From a virus: 64,000 nucleotides of DNA. Each line of letters opens with the position of its first letter. Position 1 is the stretch's first letter. The notes under the pieces were generated by a model. That model was not told the origin of the DNA and searched no databases. It was given only the letters and a program-made list of their open reading frames with translations. Of this stretch, positions 41,227 to 51,100 are shown piece after piece. The DNA lies in IMG/VR virus record IMGVR_UViG_3300037054_000366, positions 32,436-96,435 of that record. One strand, given 5' to 3'. The position numbers were made by a program, and so were the translations under genes.

Positions 41227-42006
41227 ATGTCCTACGACTTTGATGTGCGCCTATCCCCTTGCAACCACCTTCAGGTGAAGGAGAGGATGACTGTTGATTT
41301 GACAGACCTTCGAACTCTGCTTTACGCCAGTCCTAATCAATATCAGGATGCGGTTCATATCAGAGGAACGGTTGCGGCGAAAGCCTCAGTAAAGTTGTTC
41401 ATCTCCGGTATTGAAGTGCCCCAGAGCCACCCTCAATACGGTTGGGATGTGTGGCCAGATACCTCATTTCCCGCCTCAGCACAGCTTTCGAAAATTATGT
41501 TTCGACAACAGATGCGGCTGACTAACCCGGTGATTGAGATACAGTATATTACTATCGCGGCCTATTGTTTGAAGTGCAATGGGTTTAGTAAAGTGAACGA
41601 TTACACAATCGCTCAGAATGGCTCGTTCTTACACGTTTGGGAGTTCTATAAACTTGTCCAACGGATATACAAGTTTATTTTGACCTCAAACTGCATATTC
41701 TACCCTGCCTTTACTTCCCAACTAAAAAATTTCATTGGGCAGAAATTCTTAGGGACGGAAGACGACATTTCAAATGAGTGTTCGAACGCACTGGACAATT
41801 TGAAGCGGATCCAGTTAGCTCAAAAAAACATACAAGTTTTATCCCCCCAGGAAGTGTTGAAAAACATCGAGAGTATTAGCTCAGTGAGAAATGCCGAAGA
41901 CCCTACAATCATTACAACAAATATGATGGTTTCTTCTTACGGAACCCCCCGTGCGACCCCACTGAGTTTTACGTTACAAACCACGAACAACAATATCCAA
42001 AATTAA
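41227..42006 (+). CDS. putative baseplate protein, 259 aa
   Basis: Begins MSYDFDVRLSPCNHLQVKE and has the central segment YCLKCNGFSKVNDYTIAQNG, followed by an aromatic helical part (YKLVQRIYKFILTSNC) and a Ser/Thr-rich tail. No family is assigned with certainty. Placement directly before the baseplate-J-like gene fits a small baseplate wedge component. Confidence 0.65.
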   Translation: MSYDFDVRLSPCNHLQVKERMTVDLTDLRTLLYASPNQYQDAVHIRGTVAAKASVKLFISGIEVPQSHPQYGWDVWPDTSFPASAQLSKIMFRQQMRLTNPVIEIQYITIAAYCLKCNGFSKVNDYTIAQNGSFLHVWEFYKLVQRIYKFILTSNCIFYPAFTSQLKNFIGQKFLGTEDDISNECSNALDNLKRIQLAQKNIQVLSPQEVLKNIESISSVRNAEDPTIITTNMMVSSYGTPRATPLSFTLQTTNNNIQN

Positions 42007-42016
42007 GAGGTCGAGA

Positions 42017-45000
42017 ATGACAGTCATACCGCAAATTACCCTGAGTCCACTGATCCTCATCAGCCCTACGATGGAGGGCCAAGAGCTTGGTATTGACACG
42101 AACGGGATAGATATGGTCTACCAAGCCTCCACAACTGTTCAGGCCGTAACCGTATCGATTGAGGGAGGTAATTTCACTTCTTTAACCCCCACCTTAATGG
42201 CTGGTTATAACAACTTCACTGTAAGCATCACAGGGATAACCCCTTCGTCCTCTGTCATTCAAGTGCTGGCAGTGGGGACGAGCTACAACCCTGCGGAGCC
42301 ACCAATGACTGGGCCTTACTACGCGACTCCCACTTCTTCATTTGGGCTAGTGTACACTGGCCTCTCTGGATCTCTCCCTGTGCTTAACCCCCCATCGGGC
42401 GTCAGCACCTATAATGGGCTGAATCAGGCACAATTAGAATGGGTGCTCCCCACAACTCCCGGCCTTCTAGGTGTTCGAGTCCAATACAGCACTGATTCCA
42501 CTGGGGTGAATGTTCCTTATCAGCAATATGGGCCGCTGGTAACTCAAATTACCAGGGCTGCCAACAACGTTACTAATTCTGAAACCTCAACAGCGGTTAT
42601 AGGAGATCAGACCACCATCACGACCGTGGACACCACCATCCCTGTCAGCTATAGTTCAGTCATATTCCCGCAATCTATCGCCGGAGGAGCCAACTTTTTC
42701 TATGCGGTCCTCTCTACCGTAGTGCAGGATCCAATAACCAACACGGTATATGAGTCCAATTTCAACGGTCCATTCCAACTCGGGTTTGTTGATCTGCGTC
42801 AAGTAAACCCCTATGACTACCAGTATCTCCAACAGAAAGAGGACATCGCCTCTAGACTGATTAGCTCAGCGATGGCTAACTACCCACAGCTTGATCTAAC
42901 TCCTCGGTCTGAACTTAGAGACCTTCATATCGATCCAATCAGCCTGGAGCTATCTCAGCAATCCGTTAGAGAGTGGTTTGGTAGGTGCTCACAATCCATC
43001 AGTGCAGTGGCAACGATTGATGATTATGATGGAGATGGAGTTTCTGACCCATTTAACACCAGCCCTTTCAAATCCCAAATCGCTACCGCATGGAACTTAT
43101 CTGCCTCTAATACCCAGCTTCTGATTGATAAGCAATTTGACATCTTGGGAGAGAGGGCCGGAATCACCAGAGGTGGGGCCACCCGATCTGTTGCGATGAT
43201 GACCCTCTACACCTATTCCAAACCCACCACACAAGTTACGTTTACCCAATCTGCAATGACCTTCTCTGCCGCTGGAAATAGCCAGTCCCCAGCGGTAAAT
43301 TTTGCTGCGGTGGGGTCAGCAGTTGTGACTTTGCAGAGTATCAATGCGATCTATAGCTCTGCAAATAATTGGTGGAGCGTGGATGTGCCAGCAGAATGTA
43401 CAGTCACTGGCTCCATCGGCAATGTGGGGGCGGGGGCAATCTCTCAGGCTTCTGGTCTTCCCTCCGGATGGCTTTGTATTAATCAGGGACCAGCCACATA
43501 CGGCACTGATCAGCAATCCAACTCATCCTATGCGGTCATGATTAAAAATCGTCTGGTTGTGGGTGTGGATAGTGGTAGCCGGTTAGGGTATCTGAACACC
43601 ACTCTGGCTACTCCAGGAGTCATTGGAGCGAATGTTGTGGCGGCGGGTGATGTGGAAATGGAACGAGATTGGCTCACTCAGCCCACATTGGCCGGTGGAG
43701 GAAAACACATCTTTGGTTGCGTTGATATCTATGTCAGAGGTATAACGGACTCCCAGCAGGCGGATGGACAAGTGTTCTCTTGGGGGAGTAGCTCCTCAAC
43801 TTATAGAAGTTTCACCAGCTACACTCCTCTGCAAATTTCTAATAAGAGTCTTTTGGCGATTAAGCCTGCTTCTACGCTTTCGGGGCTTATCTACACCCCA
43901 ATCGAAATCGTTGCTACACAGGGGACGAACCAGATTTTCTTTGGTGTTCAGACCTGTAAAGTAGATCCAACAACCAACACCATGTATTTAAACCCCACGG
44001 AACTTTGCTATCAACTTACCAATGTGGGTGGGGCGAATGAACAGTACCAGATATTTCAGCTTAATGGTGTGAACGCCACCAATCAGATGGTCATTAATTA
44101 CCTAAATCCGCAGGCACCCAATGTCTCAGTCGTCGGATGGTTGAGGATGCAGACCCCACTTCAGTGCTACCCCACGGCCCAACCTGTTTCCACAGTCTAT
44201 AGCGTAGTGGGAAATGGGGACAGCGGGACTTTATCACCTCTGGGAGTTCGGTTAATTCACAGCCAGGATCCACTGCTTAATGGGTTTTCCAATAAAGCAA
44301 ATGATATAGTTCAGATTGACACCACGGCTAACGCCACCTACCCAAACATTACCCCAACAGTGCTCTCTACCATGCCTGGGCTGGCTCCTGGTTCACGAGT
44401 TCCATTCGCTTTTGTGACAAATGGACCAACTATCGAGCCTATTGATACCGACATGCAGGTGAGTCTTGATAACCAAGGTCGTGTGTACGGCATCAATTCC
44501 GTAAGATCCGCAGACCTGAGCACCGTTTACAAAATAAATGTAGACTATGCGATTATCCCAACAGGGATCCCTTCCTATTCTGGCAACCCTTCAATTTCTA
44601 GCCCTCAGATCGCCCCTACGTGTAACTATAATGCTTACAGTATTCAGTGGCTCCCCTCTGGAAGCATCCCTCTGGGTCAAGAGTTGCTGATCGGATACAA
44701 TAAATATACTCTCCATGAATACTGCACTCTTGTTACCGGAGAATCACAAACACTTACTGGGTCAACTCCTGCCCCACTTGCAAATCCAGGGTTTATTAAG
44801 AACGTGTGGACTCCAGAGTCTTATGGGTACACCGTTATCTCCATGGACTCAGCTTTAGCGTCAGCGTTTATTCCCAAGCAAAATCGGTATATCAAGGTTA
44901 CTTACGACAATGGGTCGGGTCCGACCGTAATGGTGGAAGGGCAGGACTATACCCTCACCATTGACCAGAACACCTATCAGGCGTATGTAGCTAGGATCCT

Positions 45001-45883
45001 TACGGGACGGATTCCTGATAAATCCTCTGTGCTGGTGTCCTACTTCTACAACGAAATGTTCTCGGTGACGACTGGCTACCCAGGCTATATTGAGCAAGTG
45101 GCAAATGCTATCGCCCAGACCAAGAATGCCGGGGGAGATGTGTTGATTAAACAAATGATGGCCAATGCGGTGGACATCATCCTATCGGTAGAACTCAACC
45201 CAAACGTAACTCCGGTGGCCATGGATGGCCAAATTCGAACTGTGCTAGGAGTGGTGTTAAGTAACGCCAGTTCAACTGTCACCCAGTCCGAAGTGATCCG
45301 ACAGGTGAAGTCCATTCCTGGAATTGCAAATGTCATTGTTCCACTGACAAAGTTAGCCAAATCCGATGGATCTTATGACGTTGGGGTTATTATCCCATCT
45401 GGCACCACTTGGATTCCCATCACGCAGGACACCACTTTAGGCAGCCTTCCCTTCGCCGCTAACACATGGATCACTTCGACTGCGACCAAAGTCCTTCCCG
45501 ACCAGACCATCCCATCTGGGGGTCTACCAGACGCCTACGTTGGAATGCTGTATGAGGGGGATCAGTTCAGACGGGCAAGTAGCATTATGGATTTGGTGAC
45601 TAACCCTCCGACTAGCACCACCGATTTGGACGGAGCTTTTTATATCATCGGTGTGGGGGATCAGATCAACTCTATCACCCCTATTCCCTCAGTCTATGAG
45701 GGTTGTATCATCGCCACCTTCCCCTCCTACCTCTCGAACATCACTAAGAGTATTACTCCAAGCGGGTTCAGCTACAAAGTAACCTATCAGGCTTGGCGTG
45801 AGGGTGGGTATCGAGACATCACTCTTAGCTCAACAGAGTATCTTACCCTAGGCAGTGTCACCATTGATTATATAACGTCATGA
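42017..45883 (+). CDS. baseplate J-like (gp6/gp47 family) protein, 1288 aa
   Basis: The N-terminal 280 residues are beta-rich. The middle contains a helical segment with FDILGERAGITRGGATRSV, followed by beta strands and GNVGAGAI, as in baseplate J proteins. The C-terminal part (GYIEQVANAIAQTKNAGGDVL, then EVIRQVKSIPGIANVIVPL) matches the repeating C-terminal domains of the family. Baseplate J links wedge subunits of contractile tails. Much longer than P2 gpJ, as is common in large phages. It overlaps the next gene by ATGA. Confidence 0.75.
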   Translation: MTVIPQITLSPLILISPTMEGQELGIDTNGIDMVYQASTTVQAVTVSIEGGNFTSLTPTLMAGYNNFTVSITGITPSSSVIQVLAVGTSYNPAEPPMTGPYYATPTSSFGLVYTGLSGSLPVLNPPSGVSTYNGLNQAQLEWVLPTTPGLLGVRVQYSTDSTGVNVPYQQYGPLVTQITRAANNVTNSETSTAVIGDQTTITTVDTTIPVSYSSVIFPQSIAGGANFFYAVLSTVVQDPITNTVYESNFNGPFQLGFVDLRQVNPYDYQYLQQKEDIASRLISSAMANYPQLDLTPRSELRDLHIDPISLELSQQSVREWFGRCSQSISAVATIDDYDGDGVSDPFNTSPFKSQIATAWNLSASNTQLLIDKQFDILGERAGITRGGATRSVAMMTLYTYSKPTTQVTFTQSAMTFSAAGNSQSPAVNFAAVGSAVVTLQSINAIYSSANNWWSVDVPAECTVTGSIGNVGAGAISQASGLPSGWLCINQGPATYGTDQQSNSSYAVMIKNRLVVGVDSGSRLGYLNTTLATPGVIGANVVAAGDVEMERDWLTQPTLAGGGKHIFGCVDIYVRGITDSQQADGQVFSWGSSSSTYRSFTSYTPLQISNKSLLAIKPASTLSGLIYTPIEIVATQGTNQIFFGVQTCKVDPTTNTMYLNPTELCYQLTNVGGANEQYQIFQLNGVNATNQMVINYLNPQAPNVSVVGWLRMQTPLQCYPTAQPVSTVYSVVGNGDSGTLSPLGVRLIHSQDPLLNGFSNKANDIVQIDTTANATYPNITPTVLSTMPGLAPGSRVPFAFVTNGPTIEPIDTDMQVSLDNQGRVYGINSVRSADLSTVYKINVDYAIIPTGIPSYSGNPSISSPQIAPTCNYNAYSIQWLPSGSIPLGQELLIGYNKYTLHEYCTLVTGESQTLTGSTPAPLANPGFIKNVWTPESYGYTVISMDSALASAFIPKQNRYIKVTYDNGSGPTVMVEGQDYTLTIDQNTYQAYVARILTGRIPDKSSVLVSYFYNEMFSVTTGYPGYIEQVANAIAQTKNAGGDVLIKQMMANAVDIILSVELNPNVTPVAMDGQIRTVLGVVLSNASSTVTQSEVIRQVKSIPGIANVIVPLTKLAKSDGSYDVGVIIPSGTTWIPITQDTTLGSLPFAANTWITSTATKVLPDQTIPSGGLPDAYVGMLYEGDQFRRASSIMDLVTNPPTSTTDLDGAFYIIGVGDQINSITPIPSVYEGCIIATFPSYLSNITKSITPSGFSYKVTYQAWREGGYRDITLSSTEYLTLGSVTIDYITS

Positions 45884-46308
45884 AGCGTGGAAATAGCCTA
45901 AGAGTTCTTATGGAAAAGGGCCTTCTGAGTGAGAGGCTAAAGGCCATTTTAGACTCTTATTTCACGTATGAGTGGGGGTGGATGAGCACCTTTCCAGACA
46001 CTGCTAAAGTGAATCATATTTTCAGTGGGCACGTAACCATAGCCAGTAAATTCATACAAGGCAAAGGAATGGAGACGGTCAAGAAAATTCAAATACCTTC
46101 AAAAAACGGGAAGGTATTTCTAATAGAAGCCCTAAAACAAGCCTACATGCAGCCGTATCTAGTGGTGGCGTTGTATAGTATGACAGACATGCTGAAAAAT
46201 GGAAGTTCTACAATGACTGGACTTAGGTGGGAAAAGAGCGTTCCTTCAGAAGTTTTTGTGTTTCATCTGGATGAATCAAAAAACGTAGAAGGTGAACAGA
46301 TCCTATAG
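45880..46308 (+). CDS. hypothetical protein in the baseplate block, 142 aa
   Basis: Coupled to the baseplate-J-like gene (ATGA). Basic, with an aromatic N terminus (SYFTYEWGWMSTF), a VFLIEALKQAYMQPYLVVALYSM segment that may be a buried helix, and an acidic end. No family recognised. A baseplate or assembly role is only suggested by position. Confidence 0.65.
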   Translation: MKRGNSLRVLMEKGLLSERLKAILDSYFTYEWGWMSTFPDTAKVNHIFSGHVTIASKFIQGKGMETVKKIQIPSKNGKVFLIEALKQAYMQPYLVVALYSMTDMLKNGSSTMTGLRWEKSVPSEVFVFHLDESKNVEGEQIL

Positions 46309-46340
46309 TAGGACTTTTCGATACTTCTCTGAAGGTAACG

Positions 46341-47366
46341 ATGGCAAATCCTGACCAACTCTACAACCAAACCCGAGATGCCCTGATCCAATATGAGGAT
46401 TCAGAGTTCACCTACCTGCTAGGCAATGTCCCTAATTTTTACATCAGCCAGACCGATCAGACCATTTGGGGCTCTCTGCTCCGTAATGTAGCTACCGAAC
46501 TGGCCCGTCTTGAATACGCGCACACCTATGATATCATTGGGAAAAATCCGGCTAACCTGACACCCCCAGATGCAAAAAGACAATGGGGGGACGTTCTTTT
46601 TATTAATCGCAACTCCCCTTATCCTGGGCAGTACGACCTAGACTACTCAAATCTTGTAGTGAACCTGATCAAAGCATTCCAAACTGGGTGTCGGGTAGTC
46701 ACACTAGAAAATATCATACAAGCCTATACGGGACAGAGCATTGTCGTCCAGGAACTCTACCAATTAATTGGTAATGGGGTCTATGACGCAACAGATCGTA
46801 ATACCTTGCAAATTTCCGTTCAAGTGGCCGGAACGGCTCCAGGCTCTATTATCAACGTAGCTTCTGAGACTGCCACCATTTCCGGAACCATCAGCACTTT
46901 ACAAACCATCACAAACGACCTTTACACCGCAATAGATTTAGCAAAGCCTGCACACGTGGGCCTTAACTTGTCAGCTATTTTTGGGCAAGATGAACACATT
47001 GGAGACTATGTATATGGCCGCTATGGTATTGATGACTCTTTGACAATTATCGCATCTATGGTAGAAGACCTCCCATTCCCACTCCCTCTCTATCAGGCCC
47101 CCTCTTTCGACTCCGATTCCCCGGATACCGGTTTGGCTAGCACTGACACGGATAGCAACGAGTACAACTCCTTCGTACAGGCATCCTCTGGGGCTCCTCC
47201 GCTCCAGGAAACATACACGCTTGCTGAGTTCAATACCTATAGCACTTATGCTAAGGGAAACATTGTTCCAGTTGGTAACCAGCCTCCATTCCCAGGTGAG
47301 ATCGGACCTACTTTGGTCGTTTGGGAAGTCTCAGATGACAATCTTGACATCATGGATATGGACTAA
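46341..47366 (+). CDS. putative baseplate/tail protein (gpI position), 341 aa
   Basis: It begins with a short N-terminal helix (LYNQTRDALIQYEDSEFTYL), then a region with LLRNVATELARLEYAHTYDI, as in proteins that bind baseplate J. A mixed alpha/beta core follows, and the C terminus is acidic and low in complexity. Its place after the J-like gene matches that of tail protein I or baseplate wedge partners in contractile tails. Family membership is not certain. Confidence 0.65.
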   Translation: MANPDQLYNQTRDALIQYEDSEFTYLLGNVPNFYISQTDQTIWGSLLRNVATELARLEYAHTYDIIGKNPANLTPPDAKRQWGDVLFINRNSPYPGQYDLDYSNLVVNLIKAFQTGCRVVTLENIIQAYTGQSIVVQELYQLIGNGVYDATDRNTLQISVQVAGTAPGSIINVASETATISGTISTLQTITNDLYTAIDLAKPAHVGLNLSAIFGQDEHIGDYVYGRYGIDDSLTIIASMVEDLPFPLPLYQAPSFDSDSPDTGLASTDTDSNEYNSFVQASSGAPPLQETYTLAEFNTYSTYAKGNIVPVGNQPPFPGEIGPTLVVWEVSDDNLDIMDMD

Positions 47367-48088
47367 TGGATGCCGACCACTTTTATCGAATTTTATATAA
47401 GCTGCATATAAATGGGTTAAGCAAGAAATTTACGGATTCGCTGCTTAAGAATTACTCTCACATCCCTAAAGCTGCCTTCAGTTATGCGATTACGAATGAA
47501 ATTCCTTTTCCAGAAGGGGAAGCTGCAATTGCGACTAATGGAAGATACAGCTATGAGTATGCTGCTTTTTGTTTAAACAATCAGCGGTTCCCAGCCGGTG
47601 AAGATGCGATCATTGACGGAGTGTCTCATATTTACGATTATGCTCGTGATGTCCTAGGACATAGCTGGCCCGAAGCTGAGAAGATGCTGTTTTCTGGAAA
47701 AAATGATGAAGTTGCAGCAGAATACTTTGAAGAGTATATAGGTAAAGAGGGCTGGGAAAACCCAACCAATGAACTAAGAGACTGGATGATTCGACAGTTT
47801 GGAGAGTGTGCGGAATGTGGAGGACCCCTCCCAACCAGCCGGAGAGATTGTTATTCGGATAGTGAGGGGTTTGATACCTACTGTTCAGAGGACTGTGCCA
47901 TTAGGGCAAGTGAGCGTTTAGAATGGGATCAGGTGGATTTAGAGGTAGAAGATGCTATGACCTCTGCCAAACCAGATATAACTACGGAAGAAATAGAGAA
48001 GGCTCAGCAGTATATTCGAAGACATGGCTACTCCGGAGACCTCACTGAATATCTGATTGAAGAGGGCTTTCTGCCAGAGGGAGAGTAG
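47366..48088 (+). CDS. FPEGE-repeat protein with C-terminal zinc ribbon
   Basis: TAATG overlap with the upstream gene. Residues about 25-115 hold three or four helical repeats (AITNEIPFPEGEAAI; CLNNQRFPAGEDAI; DVLGHSWPEAEKML), the same style as the GRWPEGEP repeats in the minus-strand gene at 3865-4305. About 150-185 is a Cys-rich ribbon (CAECGGPLP, CYS, CSEDCA). A helical end follows. Possibly a scaffold or an accessory virion protein. Confidence 0.75.
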   Translation: MDADHFYRILYKLHINGLSKKFTDSLLKNYSHIPKAAFSYAITNEIPFPEGEAAIATNGRYSYEYAAFCLNNQRFPAGEDAIIDGVSHIYDYARDVLGHSWPEAEKMLFSGKNDEVAAEYFEEYIGKEGWENPTNELRDWMIRQFGECAECGGPLPTSRRDCYSDSEGFDTYCSEDCAIRASERLEWDQVDLEVEDAMTSAKPDITTEEIEKAQQYIRRHGYSGDLTEYLIEEGFLPEGE

Positions 48089-48111
48089 GCTCAGGCTCAA
48101 ACTCCCCGACT

Positions 48112-51100
48112 ATGGGTATCAATATTGAGAGTGTGAGCATGAAGAGAGCATTTGTCCTACCTGAGCAGGGTGTCATTAATATCTATTTCATCCGAGATGA
48201 GCGGCCCCGAATCCAGTGGCTGATTGACTTGGGTATTCCTCGATTTTCAGTATTCATGCTAGAACTCCCTATCCCTTTGGACAACCCAGGACACACCCAG
48301 ATTGTATTTCATGAAGGGACTGCACTTATCCTAGAACAAATCAAGGCTTTCTTATCCGAGACTGAGTTCGGAGAGGATGCGGGGGTCATCAAGGCGATGA
48401 TGCAGGCTATCAAGCAGACCGAGATCGACTTCTACGGAACTGAATTGATGTACGGTTATGAAATCCTGTTCCCTTTGAGCCAGCAATTCTACGATCTAGT
48501 TCATGAGCGAATTGTCAATCAGAAGACGGCCAGTGAAGACTCTGGTGCATGGAGCAGGCTTTATGATGATAACGTCAGTGATGAAGAGTTCTTAGAACGT
48601 CATGCAGGACGGGAAGAGGGCATCTCCAAATCTGTTTGGAGAGCACCGGACACAAATAAGCGTATGATGGTGGACCTGGGCAAACCAGTGCAGAAACGAG
48701 ATAAACAGGAATTAAATGACGCTCGTAAGATAATCGACCGCTACAAGCAGACCATCTACAAGAGCACCCCAGGCCCTTTGTTCGTCATCCTATACGACCG
48801 CAATGGGCTTCCACGAGGCGTTAGTCGTGTAACCAATAAGGGACTGACCAAATGGGCCGATGGCTCTGAAGTACCTAGGGAACTTTTAACTGCATTGATT
48901 GACATCTTTGGGGAACAGGACGCCGATCAAGTCAAAGTGGCTGAAGAGAAGCCTAAAAATATCCCAAAGGATCTGCTCAAAAAACTTCCCGGCATTCACG
49001 AAATATCACCAGAAGGTCAGGATGAAGGGGAGGGGGATAACAATTGGGAGGAGCCTAATGGCTACTCTCAGACCGTCAGGGATCGCTTAAAGCTCCTGAG
49101 AGAGCGAACCGGAATGGAGCTTCCAGTTTTAGGGGAAGGGTCTTCCCGTATGGTCGTCGGGGTAAATGAACATGTTGCAATCAAGCTAGCGATCAATCAG
49201 CCCGGTGTGGCTCAGAACAAAGCCGAACTCAGAATGTATGAGAAGGTTGAGGATTGCACTATTATCACTCGCATTTTTTACTATGATACTGAGTTTCACT
49301 GGCTCGTAGTTGAGCGAGTCCTAAGAGGGGCCACCTATTCAGATTTCGAACGATATGGAGCAACCGACGCCTACAACTTTTGTAAAAAAGTAGAGCGTGG
49401 GGGAACAGAATTTCTTACAGATAGGCAGGCAGTGAAATCTCTTCAGTTCTTATGCCAGACACTTGGTGTTAAATGGTGGGACATTGATCGAGAGAGCCAG
49501 TGGGGGCTGGTCGAACGTAGGGGTGAGCGGTATCCGGTCTTGGTAGACTACGGACTTGATGAAGAGGTGGCCCGACAACACTACAGCAGCAAACTTGCCG
49601 CAGGGTGGGGTAGTTTCATCAATGGTGAATACTGGGTAGATGGCGACTCAGCGAACAACTATGCAGAATGCAGTGGAGACGGGGACTATACCCACGAAAC
49701 CTATGCCAGAGAACAGATTCTCAATGACAAGTGGGACCAAATTCTTAGTGCTTGTCAGCGTCATCTTCAGGAGGCCCACGAAGAAGAAGATGACAACAAC
49801 CCAGGAGAGGTGGAGGAAGAGTGGCGAAAGCTCCATGCGATGAAGTATGGGGAGCCTGACTTTCCAATGGAAGATGTGTTCTTTACCCTCATCTGGGGCT
49901 ATGTTTCGTTAGAAGAGTGCGATGCCATCTTCAATGGTGAATACGACATGTTCAAGAATGAGGTTCGGGAATTCTTCATGCGATTCTACAACCAGATCCG
50001 GGTCGTGGACAAAAATTTCGAAGTGTGGAAACTCACCCCTCGAAACCTTGACACCATCATCGATTGGGTATTTAATGAGAGTGGGCTGGATGAATCCGAC
50101 TTAGCTCAGATGAAGGATGAGGTTTATATTGAGCAATACGAAGGTGGCAGAAAATACGCAGGGATTCCAATTGGGGAGCTTCTAAACATGAAGAACCCAG
50201 GCGAAGTTTGGCGTTATCAAGGAATGACCGTGGCCTCGAAGCAGGCTGCGATGGTTGAACTTCCACACGATAAGGAAGTCAAGCTCCCCCTCTACATGCT
50301 GAAGAAACTCAAACAAATGGCCCAAAAGTTTGATCCCCAGGCTGACTTCCGCTTTGTCGGGGGCTGCGTACGTGATATGCTCCTGGACCGCAAACCAAAG
50401 GATTTCGATGTCGTCACCAACACCACGGCTGACACTTTACAGAAGATGGGTTTGGAGAACGTGGGAAAGGCTTTTCCTGTCTACCTCTACCATGACCCCA
50501 CGTATGGCCAGATTGAAATCGCTGTGGCTCGTTCGGAAGAAAAGACTGGGGTGGGGCATAAGGACTTTGATATCGTTCCAACCGGCAATTTCGAAGGAGA
50601 TATGGTTCGCAGAGACCTGAATGTGAACGCCATGATGGTGGATGCGGATGGAAAACTCTTCGGCCCCACTGAAGCCCTACAGAACATCAAGGACAAGACC
50701 CTCCAGAATGTCAGTGAGAAGTTCGCTGAGGATGCGTTGCGCGTTTTCCGAGCCGCACGATTCAGTGCTCAGTTTGGGTCAGAGTGGAGGGTCAGTCCCC
50801 AACTGGTGGACATGATGCACCGGATGCAACCTGAACTTCAATATCTTCCGGCTGATCGTATCAGGGAAGAAACTAAACGTGCGCTGGTCGGTAAAGTTCC
50901 CATGCGCTTCTTTGAAGTGCTGCGTGAGGGGGGTTGCCTGGAACCCTGGTTCAGCGAGTTCGATCAAAACTGGAGTCAAATAGCTGAATCGGTCAACTAC
51001 GGTCATCAGAATGGCTGGGATTTTGACTTGCAGATCGTTGGGATTGAATCACAGCTTCCCATTCCGGATAGCCTGAATAACCGGCTTGGTCTGTCGAATC

